DNA of 64,000 nucleotides, from assembly GCF_000730565.1 (NCBI RefSeq), contig NZ_BBIQ01000001.1, forward strand, positions 310,001 through 374,000, in the 5' to 3' direction. Position numbers and translations under genes: made by a program. This document shows, piece by piece, positions 7,477 through 17,669 of this stretch (the first letter of the stretch is position 1; each line of letters starts with the position of its first letter). This stretch comes from Pseudomonas fulva NBRC 16637 = DSM 17717 (GTDB lineage: Bacteria > Pseudomonadota > Gammaproteobacteria > Pseudomonadales > Pseudomonadaceae). Under the pieces are notes generated by a model that was not told the origin of the DNA, did no database searches, and saw nothing but the letters and a program-made list of their open reading frames with translations.

Positions 7477-8673
7477 TTAACTGTTAGGCAGCAACCGGCA
7501 GGTAATGCTCTTGATGTAGCGGGTTTCACCAATCGCCGGGTGCACCGGATGGTCAGGGCCCTGACCACCGCGCTCGAGCAACTGCATGTTGCGGTCCAGG
7601 TGACGGGCACTGGTCAGCAGGATGTTGTGCAGGTCGTCTTCGGGTAGGTGCATCGAGCAGGAAGCACTGACCAGAATGCCGTCCTTGTTCAGCATGCGCA
7701 TGGCCTGCTCGTTGAGCCTGCGGTAGGCAGCCTCGCCGTTCTTCAGGTCTTTCTTGCGCTTGATGAAGGCGGGCGGGTCGGCAATGATCACGTCGAAGCG
7801 TTCCTCGGCTGCCTTGAGTTCGCGCAAGACTTCGAAGACGTCGCCCTCGATGCAGGTCAGCTTGTCACCGATACCGTTGAGCTGGGCGTTGCGTTCAACG
7901 CCATCCAAGGCAAAGCCCGAGGCATCGACGCAGAACACTTCGCTGGCGCCGAAGGCTCCTGCCTGCACGCCCCAACCGCCGATGTAGCTGAACAGGTCGA
8001 GTACGCGCTTGCCCTGAACATAGGGGGCCAGGCGTGCACGGTTCATGCGGTGGTCATAGAACCAGCCGGTTTTCTGGCCTTCACGGACCGGGGCTTCGAA
8101 ACGGACACCGTTTTCTTCCAGCGGTACCCAATCCGGGACTTCACCGTAGACGGTTTCCACATAGCGCTGCAGGCCTTCGGCATCGCGGGCTGCCGAATCG
8201 TTCTTGAACAGGATGCCGCTCGGCTTGAGCACCTGGACCAGCGCCGCGATGACCTCATCCTTGTGCGCTTCCATGGTTGCCGATGCCAGTTGCACCACCA
8301 GAATGTCGAAGAAGCGATCGACGACCAGCCCCGGCAGCCAATCGGAATCGCCATAGACAAGTCGGTAGCACGGCTTGTCGAACAGGCGCTCGCGCAGGGA
8401 CAAGGCCACGTTCAGGCGGTGCACCAGCAGCGATTTGTCCAGCGGCAGTTTAACGTCGCGTGACAGCAGACGGGCGCAGATCAGGTTATTGGGGCTTAGG
8501 GCAACGATGCCCAGTGGTTTGCCGTTGGCGGCTTCGAGCACGGCCTGCTGACCGGCCTGCAAGCCTTGAAGCGGGGTGGCGGCAACGTCCACTTCGTTGC
8601 TGTAGACCCACAGGTGGCCTGCGCGCAGGCGGCGGTCGGCATTGGCTTTAAGGCGAAGACTGGGCAGGGACAT
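7477..8673 (-). CDS. rlmI: 23S rRNA (cytosine1962-C5)-methyltransferase
   Basis: 398 residues: an N-terminal PUA-like RNA-binding domain (residues 1-75, LRLKANADRRLRAGHLWVYS), then a Rossmann SAM-dependent methyltransferase. VLDLFSYIGGWG (about 224-235) binds SAM, ADPPAF is at 298-303, and the SASCS motif with the probable catalytic Cys339 is near the C-terminus. It methylates C1962 of 23S rRNA using S-adenosylmethionine. GGAG nine bases before the ATG supports the start. It is transcribed away from mutM-side genes and ends at a strong terminator. Confidence 0.93.
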   Translation of the reverse strand: MSLPSLRLKANADRRLRAGHLWVYSNEVDVAATPLQGLQAGQQAVLEAANGKPLGIVALSPNNLICARLLSRDVKLPLDKSLLVHRLNVALSLRERLFDKPCYRLVYGDSDWLPGLVVDRFFDILVVQLASATMEAHKDEVIAALVQVLKPSGILFKNDSAARDAEGLQRYVETVYGEVPDWVPLEENGVRFEAPVREGQKTGWFYDHRMNRARLAPYVQGKRVLDLFSYIGGWGVQAGAFGASEVFCVDASGFALDGVERNAQLNGIGDKLTCIEGDVFEVLRELKAAEERFDVIIADPPAFIKRKKDLKNGEAAYRRLNEQAMRMLNKDGILVSASCSMHLPEDDLHNILLTSARHLDRNMQLLERGGQGPDHPVHPAIGETRYIKSITCRLLPNS

Positions 8674-8739
8674 GACGTCGCTCCGGAAAAAAGAGCGGGA
8701 GTATAACCCCTACCCAGCCTTATTGCTGAGCGCCAGCGG

Positions 8740-9276
8740 TCAGGACGACAGGGCCTGGATCAGTGCCTTGTTGAAGGCAGGGATGTCATCGGGCTGCCGG
8801 CTGCTGATCAGGTTCCCGTCAACCACCACTTCTTCGTCGACCCACTCGGCGCCAGCGTTGCGCAGGTCATCCTTCAGGGTCTTGAAGCTGGTCATGCGCT
8901 TGCCCTGGGTCAAGCCGCTCGAAATCAGCAGCCAGCCGCCGTGGCAGATCACGGCAATCGGTTTGCCGGCTGCGTCATGGCTTTTGACGATTTTCTGGGC
9001 GCCTTCAACCAGGCGAATGGTGTCCGAGTTCTGTACGCCGCCTGGCAGGACCACGGCATCATAAAGCTCGCTGGCGCTGTCGAAGGTGCCGTCGACCTTG
9101 AACTCGTCCGCGGGCTCGTCGTGGTTCCAGCCGCGCACCGTGCCTTGCTTTTCGCTCAGCACGTGCACCTGCGCACCTGCCTGCTGCAGGGCGTCACGCG
9201 GGCCTGTCAATTCCACCTGTTCGAAGCCATCAGTCACCAGGATGGCCACGCGCTTGCCGTTCAATTCAGTACCCAT
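8740..9276 (-). CDS. DJ-1/PfpI family protein (protease/glyoxalase-like)
   Basis: 178 residues. The PfpI core is clear: RVAILVTDGFEQVELTGP at the N-terminus with the conserved Glu19, and the nucleophile elbow VICHGGWLL with Cys111-His112. Members of this branch (YhbO, PfpI) have been described as stress-induced deglycases, glyoxalases or peptidases; which activity applies is not settled by sequence. AGGAG before the ATG at 9276 fixes the start, excluding a much longer upstream frame. It is divergent from the HDOD gene. Confidence 0.88.
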   Translation of the reverse strand: MGTELNGKRVAILVTDGFEQVELTGPRDALQQAGAQVHVLSEKQGTVRGWNHDEPADEFKVDGTFDSASELYDAVVLPGGVQNSDTIRLVEGAQKIVKSHDAAGKPIAVICHGGWLLISSGLTQGKRMTSFKTLKDDLRNAGAEWVDEEVVVDGNLISSRQPDDIPAFNKALIQALSS

Positions 9277-9412
9277 GGGCCTTGCTCCTTTACTCGATGA
9301 ATATGATAAACAGGCCCATCCGCGCTTGTGAAAGTTCAAGTTCACTGATCCAGCGGTTAGTTCTGTGGGGTGCATCGCGGTAGAATTGGCAGTCCCATAC
9401 GAGTGTGCACGC

Positions 9413-10285
9413 ATGTCCCAAGAACTCACCGCCGAACAGATCCAGCAAGCCTTGCAAGGCATCACCATCCCGCCGCAGCCGCAGATCATGGTCGATTTGC
9501 AGTTCGAGCAGTACATGCCTGATCCGGACCTGGAAACCATCGCCAAACTGATCGCACAGGACCCTGGGTTGTCGGGCGCCTTGCTCAAGCTGGTCAACTC
9601 GGCGCACTTTGGCCTGTCCAACAAGATAGGCTCGATCCAGCGTGCGGTGAACTTGCTGGGTAGTCGTTCGATCATCAACTTGATCAACGCGCAGTCGATC
9701 AAGGGCGAAATGAGCGATGAAACCATCGTCACGCTCAACCGGTTCTGGGATACCGCGCAGGATGTGGCGATGACCTGCCTGACGCTGGCCAAGCGCACGG
9801 GTATTCAGCCTGCCGACGAAGCCTATACCCTCGGCTTGTTCCACGACTGCGGCGTTCCGCTGATGCTAAAGCGCTTCCCCACGTACATGGATGTGCTCGA
9901 AGAAGCCTATGCAAAAACCGACGAGCAGACCCGCGTCGTGGACACGGAGAACCGCGCCTTCAACACCAATCATGCCGTCGTCGGCTATTTCACGGCCAAG
10001 TCCTGGCGCTTGCCCGAACACCTGACCGGGGCCATCGCCAACCACCACAACGCGCTGGCGGTGTTTCGCGATGACAGCGCCCGCAACAACCAGAGCCAGA
10101 TGAAAAACCTGTTGGCGGTGCTCAAGATGGCCGAGCATATCTGTGCCTCCTACCGGGTATTGGGCAACCAGTCGGTGGATCAGGAATGGAACGTAGTGGG
10201 GCCGCTGGTGCTCGATTACATAGGCTTGTCGGAATATGACTTCGACAACCTCAAACAGAACATCCGAGAACTAGGTGGGCACTGA
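9413..10285 (+). CDS. HDOD domain signalling protein
   Basis: 290 residues, nearly all one HDOD domain (residues about 20-220), a catalytically degenerate relative of HD-GYP phosphodiesterases. It starts with SQELTAEQIQQALQGITIPP, and a residual LFHDCG motif is near residue 146. Stand-alone HDOD proteins act as signalling or scaffold proteins in stress and surface behaviour of Pseudomonas and Xanthomonas; no enzymatic activity is expected. The ATG at 9413 follows a weak ribosome site, and a TAGAAT about 35 bp upstream may be the promoter -10. The stop is three bases before mutM, so the two are probably cotranscribed. Confidence 0.85.
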   Translation: MSQELTAEQIQQALQGITIPPQPQIMVDLQFEQYMPDPDLETIAKLIAQDPGLSGALLKLVNSAHFGLSNKIGSIQRAVNLLGSRSIINLINAQSIKGEMSDETIVTLNRFWDTAQDVAMTCLTLAKRTGIQPADEAYTLGLFHDCGVPLMLKRFPTYMDVLEEAYAKTDEQTRVVDTENRAFNTNHAVVGYFTAKSWRLPEHLTGAIANHHNALAVFRDDSARNNQSQMKNLLAVLKMAEHICASYRVLGNQSVDQEWNVVGPLVLDYIGLSEYDFDNLKQNIRELGGH

Positions 10286-10288
10286 TAC

Positions 10289-11101
10289 ATGCCTGAGTTA
10301 CCCGAGGTAGAGACCACCCGGCGCGGTATTGCACCGCACGTCGAAGGTCAGCGCGTCAGCCGCGTGGTCGTGCGTGACCGCCGCTTGCGCTGGCCGATCC
10401 CGGAAGACCTGGACGTGCGGCTCTCCGGGCAGCGCATCGTCACGGTCGAACGCCGGGCCAAGTACCTGCTGATCAATGCCGAAGTGGGCACCCTGATCAG
10501 CCACTTGGGCATGTCGGGCAATCTACGGCTGGTGGAGGCGGGCTTGCCGGCTGGCAAGCATGAGCACGTGGACATCGAGCTCGAATCCGGTCTGATGCTG
10601 CGCTATACCGACCCGCGCCGCTTTGGCGCCATGCTCTGGAGCCAAGACCCGCTCAACCATCAATTGCTGCTGCGGCTCGGCCCCGAACCGCTGACCGACC
10701 TGTTTGACGGTGAGCGACTGTTCCAGCTGTCCCGAGGCCGTTCGATGGCGGTCAAGCCCTTCATCATGGACAACGCCGTGGTCGTTGGGGTGGGCAACAT
10801 CTATGCGACCGAAGCACTGTTCGCTGCCGGCATCGATCCGCGCCGAGCGGCCGGTGGCATCTCGCGGGCGCGATACCTGAAGCTGGCCATCGAGATCAAA
10901 CGCGTGCTGGCGGCCGCCATCGAACTGGGCGGCACCACGCTGCGCGATTTCATCGGCGGTGATGGCCAGCCAGGGTACTTCCAGCAGACACTGTTCGCCT
11001 ACGGGCGCGGCGGCTTGCCCTGCAAGGTGTGTGGCACCGAGTTGCGGGATGTGAAGCTTGGGCAACGCGCCAGTGTGTTCTGCCCGCGCTGCCAACGCTG
11101 A
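10289..11101 (+). CDS. mutM: Formamidopyrimidine-DNA glycosylase
   Basis: 270 residues. The bifunctional base-excision repair enzyme removes 8-oxoguanine and formamidopyrimidines and nicks the abasic site. The N-terminus [13 protein letters not shown] carries the catalytic Pro2 and Glu3. The RRAKYLL segment supplies the conserved lysine near residue 57. The C-terminal zinc finger CKVCGTEL...FCPRCQR has four cysteines. Length is normal. It follows the HDOD gene by three bases, with the ferredoxin gene convergent downstream. Confidence 0.97.
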   Translation: MPELPEVETTRRGIAPHVEGQRVSRVVVRDRRLRWPIPEDLDVRLSGQRIVTVERRAKYLLINAEVGTLISHLGMSGNLRLVEAGLPAGKHEHVDIELESGLMLRYTDPRRFGAMLWSQDPLNHQLLLRLGPEPLTDLFDGERLFQLSRGRSMAVKPFIMDNAVVVGVGNIYATEALFAAGIDPRRAAGGISRARYLKLAIEIKRVLAAAIELGGTTLRDFIGGDGQPGYFQQTLFAYGRGGLPCKVCGTELRDVKLGQRASVFCPRCQR

Positions 11102-11169
11102 GGCCGTGCGCGCTTCGGGATGATCGCCATGGAGAGGCCGATGCGCGAGGATGCCGACGGCCGGCAGCG

Positions 11170-11439
<270 letters not shown>

Positions 11440-11530
11440 TCAGCGCCCGGGCATGTTCAACGCAATGGGCACAATTGTGCCGCATTCGCGCCTGCAGTGC
11501 ACGCAGGCGCGACGATCTGGAACAGCGGCT

Positions 11531-12181
<651 letters not shown>

Positions 12182-12209
12182 TCACTGCTCCGTAGACAGG
12201 ATGCTGGAC

Positions 12210-12875
12210 ATGGCCCGGCCCATCAAGACCCGCGAGAGAATCGTTCAGAGCAGCCTTGAGCTGTTCAATCAGTCGGGCGAACGCAGCGTCAGCACCAACC
12301 ATATCGCGGCGCACCTGGGCATCTCGCCAGGCAATCTCTATTACCATTTCCCCAACAAGCAGGCGATCATCGCGGTTTTGTTCAGCCAGTACGAAACGCA
12401 CGTAGACAGTTTTCTGCGTCCGCCGCAGGGGCGCCCGCTGGCGGTGCAGGACAAGCGGTTCTACTTGCAGGCGCTGCTGGCTGCCATGTGGAACTACCGT
12501 TTCCTGCACCGGGACCTGGAGCATCTGCTGGGCAGCGATGCTGAGCTGGCAGCCCGTTATCGGCGCTTCTCCGCACGCTGCATGCGTCAGGGCAAGGCCA
12601 TTTACCGCGGCTTCGTCGAGGCGGGTATTCTGGCGATGAACCCCGCGCAGCAGGAGTCGCTGACCATCAATGCCTGGATCGTGCTCACCTCGTGGGTGCG
12701 CTTTCTCAGCACGACCCGGGAGCATGCAACGCACCTGGGTGAAGAAGCGTTCAAGCGGGGCGTCTATCAGGTGCTGGCCCTTGAGCTGGGGTTCGTCACC
12801 GAGCCTGCGCGCAATGCCGTGCAGGCCTTGTGCAGCGAGTTTCACGTACCGTTCATTCAGGCGCTTGAGCACTAG
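12210..12875 (+). CDS. TetR family transcriptional regulator
   Basis: 221 residues. The N-terminal DNA-binding domain (residues 5-55) contains the helix-turn-helix STNHIAAHLGISPGNLYYHF. The remaining helical ligand-binding part includes RDLEHLLGSDAELAARYRRF, characteristic of a Pseudomonas TetR subgroup without an assigned ligand. An alternative ATG three codons earlier (12201) has a worse-spaced ribosome site. The gene is divergent from coaD, followed 37 bp later by the sulfurtransferase gene, which could be in the same transcript. The target is not identifiable from context. Confidence 0.85.
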   Translation: MARPIKTRERIVQSSLELFNQSGERSVSTNHIAAHLGISPGNLYYHFPNKQAIIAVLFSQYETHVDSFLRPPQGRPLAVQDKRFYLQALLAAMWNYRFLHRDLEHLLGSDAELAARYRRFSARCMRQGKAIYRGFVEAGILAMNPAQQESLTINAWIVLTSWVRFLSTTREHATHLGEEAFKRGVYQVLALELGFVTEPARNAVQALCSEFHVPFIQALEH

Positions 12876-12912
12876 CGCCCGGGCCCGGGATTACATCGAT
12901 CAGGAGATTGTC

Positions 12913-13770
12913 ATGTCACTTGCGCAGTTGATCACCCCGCAGCAGTTGGCCGAGCGGCTGGATTCACCCGGCCTTGTCATTCTCGACTGTCGTTTCGCCC
13001 TTGAGGATGTGGATTACGGTCAGCGCAGTTACGCCTTGGGTCACATCGAAGGGGCGCACTTTGCCGACCTTGAGCGAGACTTCAGCGGCCCGGTCAGCAA
13101 GGGTGTGACAGGGCGACACCCGCTGCCTGATCCAGAAAAGCTGGTAGCGCGCCTGCGCGAATGGGGCGTAGATAACGAGAGCGACGTGGTGCTGTACGAC
13201 GACGGTACCGGTGCCTATGCGGCGCGAGGCTGGTGGCTGCTGGCCTGGCTGGGCAAACGCAGTGGCGTTGCAATCCTGGACGGCGGCCTGACCGCCTGGC
13301 ACGCCGCGCACCTGCCATTGAGCCTGGATCCCCCGGCCCGGCGCGAAGGCAACTTCAGCGGCCAGCCCGATGAGGCCATGCTGATCGATGCCGAAAGCCT
13401 GGTTCAGCGCCTGGGCAGCTCAGACCTGACCCTGCTGGATGCGCGCGCATTGCCACGTTTTCGTGGCGACATGGAACCCATCGACCCAGTGGCAGGACAC
13501 ATCCCTGGCGCACGCTGCGCCGCCTTCACCGAGAACCTTGGCAGCGACGGCCGGTTTCTTCCGCCCGAGCAACTCCGGCAACGTTTCGAGCAGCAGCTGC
13601 AGGGACGCGCGCCTGAGCATCTGGTTGCGTACTGCGGTTCAGGGGTAACGGCGTGTCATAACCTGTTCGCGCTGGCATTGGCCGGTTACCCGCTCGGCAA
13701 ACTGTATGCAGGCTCATGGAGTGAGTGGATCACCCGCCCTGAGCATGCAGTGGCAACGGGCGACCAGTAG
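12913..13770 (+). CDS. sseA: Sulfurtransferase, 3-mercaptopyruvate sulfurtransferase type (two rhodanese domains)
   Basis: 285 residues in two rhodanese domains, an inactive N-terminal one (residues 5-135) and a catalytic C-terminal one with Cys241 in the loop CGSGVTA. That loop sequence is the signature of 3-mercaptopyruvate sulfurtransferases such as SseA, whereas thiosulfate sulfurtransferases have a basic loop. It probably moves sulfane sulphur from 3-mercaptopyruvate to cyanide or thiols. AGGAG six bases before the ATG at 12913 sets the start; the same frame is open much further upstream, inside the TetR gene in another phase. Confidence 0.9.
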   Translation: MSLAQLITPQQLAERLDSPGLVILDCRFALEDVDYGQRSYALGHIEGAHFADLERDFSGPVSKGVTGRHPLPDPEKLVARLREWGVDNESDVVLYDDGTGAYAARGWWLLAWLGKRSGVAILDGGLTAWHAAHLPLSLDPPARREGNFSGQPDEAMLIDAESLVQRLGSSDLTLLDARALPRFRGDMEPIDPVAGHIPGARCAAFTENLGSDGRFLPPEQLRQRFEQQLQGRAPEHLVAYCGSGVTACHNLFALALAGYPLGKLYAGSWSEWITRPEHAVATGDQ

Positions 13771-13778
13771 GCCCTCCA

Positions 13779-14771
13779 CTACAGGCCTTCGCGTAACCAT
13801 TGCGGAATTCGGCGCTCCAGGTAATAGCCCGGTTTTCGCAGGCTGCCGTCGACGAACCCGACATGGCCACCCTGAGCGTGCAGCTCAAGCTCGGTCCCTG
13901 GGGCCAGCTCATCTGCCGTCGGCACGCTCAGAGGCGAGACGAAGGGGTCGTCGCTGGCCTGGATGATCAGGGTCCGGGTACGGTTATGGCTCAGGTAGAA
14001 GCCACTTGAAGCGCGGCGATAATAGTCGTGCACATCCTGAAAACCGTTCAGCGGTGCAGTGACCTTGGCATCGAAATCCCAGAACGTGCGCAAGCCATGC
14101 AGTGGACCGAGCTGCTCCAGGATTGCCAGCCGTTCTGGGTGACCATGGTCTTTGAACAGGCGCTGCTTGACCTGCACATAGGCCAGCATCTCGCGCATGA
14201 AATGCGCCTGGTACACCTTCGAAAACCCCAGGCCGATACGATCGGCACACTGATCCAGGCGAAAAGGCACGGAAACGGCGACTGCCGCCTGCAACCGGCT
14301 GTTGTCACCCTGTTCGCCCAGGTATTTGAGCAGGACATTGCCTCCCAGGGAGTAGCCCACCGCGTACAGGGGCGCCAGCGGCCTTTTGGCACACAGGTGA
14401 CTGACGATCTCAGCCAGGTCCTCACTGGCGCCGGAATGGTAGCTGCGGGGCAGCAGGTTCGGTTCCCCAGAGCAGCCCCGCCAGTTCGCCGCGACGCTCG
14501 CCCAGCCCAGTGCGTGCAGCGCCTGTTGCAAGCCTTTGACATAGGGTGAGCCCGATGACCCCGTCAACCCGTGAAGCACCAGCACCAGCGGCGCATGGGG
14601 CTGGTGCGGGCCATGCCAGTCAAGGTCGATGAAGTCCCCGTCCGCCAGCCAGATGCGTTCGCGCTCGCGTTGCAGCGTCGGCGTCTTGCGCCACAGCGGT
14701 CCCCACAATGTTTGCAGGTGAGGGTTGGAAAGGCCTTTGGCAGGATGAAACAGGGCGCTGGAACTTGGCAT
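13779..14771 (-). CDS. YheT family alpha/beta hydrolase
   Basis: 330 residues. The protein begins with the YheT-type segment GLSNPHLQTLWGPLWR, then VLVLHGLTGSSGSPY (oxyanion region), the nucleophile elbow AVGYSLGGN with Ser141, an acidic SDDPF motif and a late GGHVGF histidine, completing a catalytic triad. YheT relatives are soluble esterase-like hydrolases of unknown substrate. The start at 14771 matches homologues; a longer version adding 21 residues is possible. It converges on the sulfurtransferase gene with only eight bases between stops. Confidence 0.88.
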   Translation of the reverse strand: MPSSSALFHPAKGLSNPHLQTLWGPLWRKTPTLQRERERIWLADGDFIDLDWHGPHQPHAPLVLVLHGLTGSSGSPYVKGLQQALHALGWASVAANWRGCSGEPNLLPRSYHSGASEDLAEIVSHLCAKRPLAPLYAVGYSLGGNVLLKYLGEQGDNSRLQAAVAVSVPFRLDQCADRIGLGFSKVYQAHFMREMLAYVQVKQRLFKDHGHPERLAILEQLGPLHGLRTFWDFDAKVTAPLNGFQDVHDYYRRASSGFYLSHNRTRTLIIQASDDPFVSPLSVPTADELAPGTELELHAQGGHVGFVDGSLRKPGYYLERRIPQWLREGL

Positions 14772-14858
14772 GCTGGGCAACTCGTGATGTGCCCGGCTAG
14801 AGTGCCATGAAACAGCGCTTGTATCAGCCTTCACTGACTCGCCTTACCCCGTGCTCGC

Positions 14859-16259
14859 CTATCGCTGGGCTGGCTCCGGCGCAGGCAAGGGGGACTGCTC
14901 AGCGTCGGGGCCGAGGGTGACGAATACCTGAGGTGCCTTTCGCCACCACACCTGCGCCACTTCACGAAGGTATGCAGGGGTCAATGAAGCAAGCCTGTCC
15001 AGATGGGTGGTCAGGTAATCGGCGGGCAAGCCCTGATGGCTGTGCGTGGCCAATGTCGCTGCCAGATGTGCGCTGTCGGCCAGTTGGCGGTGCAGCCGGG
15101 CAGCGATCTGATTGACGGCCATGTCGCACTCGACCTGAGTTGGCCCACGTGTGTGCAGGCAGTCCAGCATCCCTGCGACCAGTGCATGTGAAGCTTCCCG
15201 GTATTGGGGGGCGACGTCCCAGTGTATGTGCAGCAGTGTTCCAGCATCCAAGTGCCTGAGTTTGGTGGTGACCGTGTAGGTCAGCCCTCGCAGATGGCGC
15301 AGTTCCTGAGGCAAGCGCGCTTCGTGGTTGCCGCCCAGAATCTCGGTCAGCAACTCCAGTGCAGCATAGACCGGGTCGCTGGGTAGCACAGGAACGGCCA
15401 CTGTCAGCATTGCCTGAGTTGCACTGCCAGGGTGCGTGATATGGTGTGACAGCGGCGACTGCTCAGCCAGCATGGACGGCGGCTGCGCTGCCCACTGCTG
15501 CGGCAAATCACGTGTCAGGTCATTGACCAGTTGCTCTGCGTCGTCCCGGCTAAGGTCGCCGACCAGCCCTATGTCGAGGTTATTGGCCGAGTAGGCCTTT
15601 GCATGAAAAGCCCGCACTTGGTCAGTGGTCAAGGGGCCGATGATCCCAGCATCGGCGTGCGACGCGTACGGATGGCCGCTGAAGACATGACCGGTGGTTG
15701 TATTGATCAGGCGTGCCAGCGGATTGAGTTTTTGCCGGCCTTGGTAGAGCGCTATTCGATCACGTATCTTCGTAACGTCCTCTGAGCGAAACGCAGGGCG
15801 AGCCAGCATCTGCGCCAGCGTTTGCGAAACTGCTCGCAGCAAACCGGGTGTGCTCAGGCACCTTAGCGTGATCGTGGCTTTTTCTTCGCTCAACGAGCGT
15901 CCCACGATGGCGCCCCTTGCAGCCATTTGCTCGGCAAATTGCGCCGCGCTCAGGGTTGCCGTGCCCTGATCAAGGCTGTAGAGCGTCAGCGCGGCCAGCC
16001 CTGGGTGATCGCCATCAAGTGCGCTACCTGCCCGGAATCGCAGCACCAGATCAATCATGGGGCGATCATGCGTAGCCATGAAACTGACCTTCGTGCCTTG
16101 CGCCGTCTCCCACCGCTCAGCCGTGGCCAGGAGTGCAGGAGGCTGGTCGAGTTCGACACGCTGGGTCGAGCTCAGCCTTGCCATCGCTTGCCGCGCCGTA
16201 TCGATGGCAGGCCCTTGGCACAGCACAGGTGCTGGTTGGCGTATCTGATCGTCGTTCAT
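14859..16259 (-). CDS. M16-family peptidase-like protein lacking the zinc site (pair 1)
   Basis: 466 residues in two M16 (pitrilysin/MPP-like) halves. The first half has no HxxEH motif; at the equivalent position the chain reads GDHPGLAALTLYSL, so it is the non-catalytic subunit type. The second half keeps the structural RGLTYTVTT segment, related to the conserved RGLTYG of the family. No signal peptide is visible, unlike the second M16 pair at 18272-21110. Its ATG overlaps the stop of the catalytic gene upstream by four bases (ATGA), implying coupled synthesis and a heterodimer. The substrate is unknown. Confidence 0.82.
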   Translation of the reverse strand: MNDDQIRQPAPVLCQGPAIDTARQAMARLSSTQRVELDQPPALLATAERWETAQGTKVSFMATHDRPMIDLVLRFRAGSALDGDHPGLAALTLYSLDQGTATLSAAQFAEQMAARGAIVGRSLSEEKATITLRCLSTPGLLRAVSQTLAQMLARPAFRSEDVTKIRDRIALYQGRQKLNPLARLINTTTGHVFSGHPYASHADAGIIGPLTTDQVRAFHAKAYSANNLDIGLVGDLSRDDAEQLVNDLTRDLPQQWAAQPPSMLAEQSPLSHHITHPGSATQAMLTVAVPVLPSDPVYAALELLTEILGGNHEARLPQELRHLRGLTYTVTTKLRHLDAGTLLHIHWDVAPQYREASHALVAGMLDCLHTRGPTQVECDMAVNQIAARLHRQLADSAHLAATLATHSHQGLPADYLTTHLDRLASLTPAYLREVAQVWWRKAPQVFVTLGPDAEQSPLPAPEPAQR

Positions 16260-17599
16260 GCTTGCGCTCCTGGTAGAAGAGAGGTGGTGGTCAGCCGCTC
16301 ACGCCCCAGATAAGTGCGCGCTACCTGCTGCACCTGAGCACTGTCGATGATCGATATCAGGCGCGCATGTTCGTCGATCAGGCTTGCTGGTTGCCCTGTC
16401 GCGGCCATGGCGCCGATTTGCGAAGCTTGGGCCGTTGCGCTGTCGAGAGAGAAAAGCTGGCGGGCGAGCAGTCGCAGCTTTATCTGCTGCAACTGTTCAG
16501 CCGACAAGGCTTCGGTTTGCAAGCGTGCTATCTGCTCATAAGTCGCTTCAGTAGCTTGTTCGAGGGTCGCATTCAGTGTGTTCACGTAGGCTGAGAAGGT
16601 GATTACGGTGTCGCCACGTACAAGGGGGTCATAGGTTGCGGCAACGCCTGTCAGCAGGCCCCGTCCCCTGACAAGTTCGGCATACAGCCAAGCGCTGGAG
16701 CCCTCGGCCAGCACTTCACAGATCAGCTCGAGGGTTTTGCTCGTGAGTGCATCGTTGGCTGTGGCACAACTGGGGACGTTGAAGGACATCAGCAGGCCAT
16801 GGCTAAGGCCGGGCAAGCTAACGGCCTGGCTGCGTTCCGCCATTGGAGCGTCTGAGCGGGGAAAAGGCGAGTCTGGCAGCTGACCGCGCTCCAGGTGCGC
16901 GAAGTACGTTTCGACCTGCTGTTTCAACGTTTCCAGTTCCACGTTGCCCACCACGACGAGCGTGGCGTTGTTAGGCCGGTAGCGGGTGGTGTACCACTGC
17001 CGCAGCGTTGGCAGGTCGATGTTCTGTAGATCTATCGCCGAACCGAAGCTTGGGGTCGCATACGGGCTGCTGCCGTGAGCCAGGGCCAAGTGACGGTCGT
17101 AGGCTTGCTGGATGGGCTGGGCGTCTACTTTCAGGCGTCGTTCGTCAGCGATCGCCTTGGCGCCTCGTGTCAACTCGGGCAACCCGAATGTGGCCGTGTC
17201 CATGGCATCTGCCAACAGTTCGAGCGCAACGGGCAGGCGCGATGCAGGCAACAACATGTCGAAAGAGGTGGCATCGAGGAGAGTACTGGCATTGGCCTGT
17301 CCCGCAAGGCGGGCAACGACTTTCGCGTACTGCCCAGGCTCAAGCTTGCGGCTGCCTTCGAAGATGACGTGTTCGAGCAAGTGCGAGAGGTTTGTCTGCC
17401 CTGCTGGCTCGTGACGGGTACCGACGTTGTACCAGAGCTGGACGGCGGCGAGGGCATTTCGGCTCTGCTGTCTCAGGTAGACGGACAGGCCGTTTTCAAG
17501 CGTGAAATGCTGCACAGGGGAGGGGCTGGCGCCTGCAAGAGAGGCAAGCGCCGCCGAGACATCATCGGCCAGTGAAGGCGCGGAGAGCGATACGGTCAT
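16256..17599 (-). CDS. M16-family zinc peptidase, catalytic subunit (pair 1)
   Basis: 447 residues. The inverted zinc motif HLLEH is at residues 73-77 and the third ligand is Glu153 in ADERRL, giving HxxEH with the usual 75-residue spacing. Domain order is an active N-terminal M16 half then an inactive half. The chain starts MTVSLSAPSLADDVSAALAS with no hydrophobic signal sequence, so a cytoplasmic location is likely. It is clearly related to the catalytic member at 19755-21110 but shorter at the N-terminus and diverged. It overlaps the non-catalytic partner by four bases. The substrate is not known; PqqF-like peptide processing is one possibility, but no pqq genes are nearby. Confidence 0.85.
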   Translation of the reverse strand: MTVSLSAPSLADDVSAALASLAGASPSPVQHFTLENGLSVYLRQQSRNALAAVQLWYNVGTRHEPAGQTNLSHLLEHVIFEGSRKLEPGQYAKVVARLAGQANASTLLDATSFDMLLPASRLPVALELLADAMDTATFGLPELTRGAKAIADERRLKVDAQPIQQAYDRHLALAHGSSPYATPSFGSAIDLQNIDLPTLRQWYTTRYRPNNATLVVVGNVELETLKQQVETYFAHLERGQLPDSPFPRSDAPMAERSQAVSLPGLSHGLLMSFNVPSCATANDALTSKTLELICEVLAEGSSAWLYAELVRGRGLLTGVAATYDPLVRGDTVITFSAYVNTLNATLEQATEATYEQIARLQTEALSAEQLQQIKLRLLARQLFSLDSATAQASQIGAMAATGQPASLIDEHARLISIIDSAQVQQVARTYLGRERLTTTSLLPGAQA

Positions 17600-17669
17600 G
17601 CTGAGGTGCTCGGATGGCTAGAGACCCGAGCAGCATCAGTCAACGTGGGGCGCCAGCTGCGCTAAATAG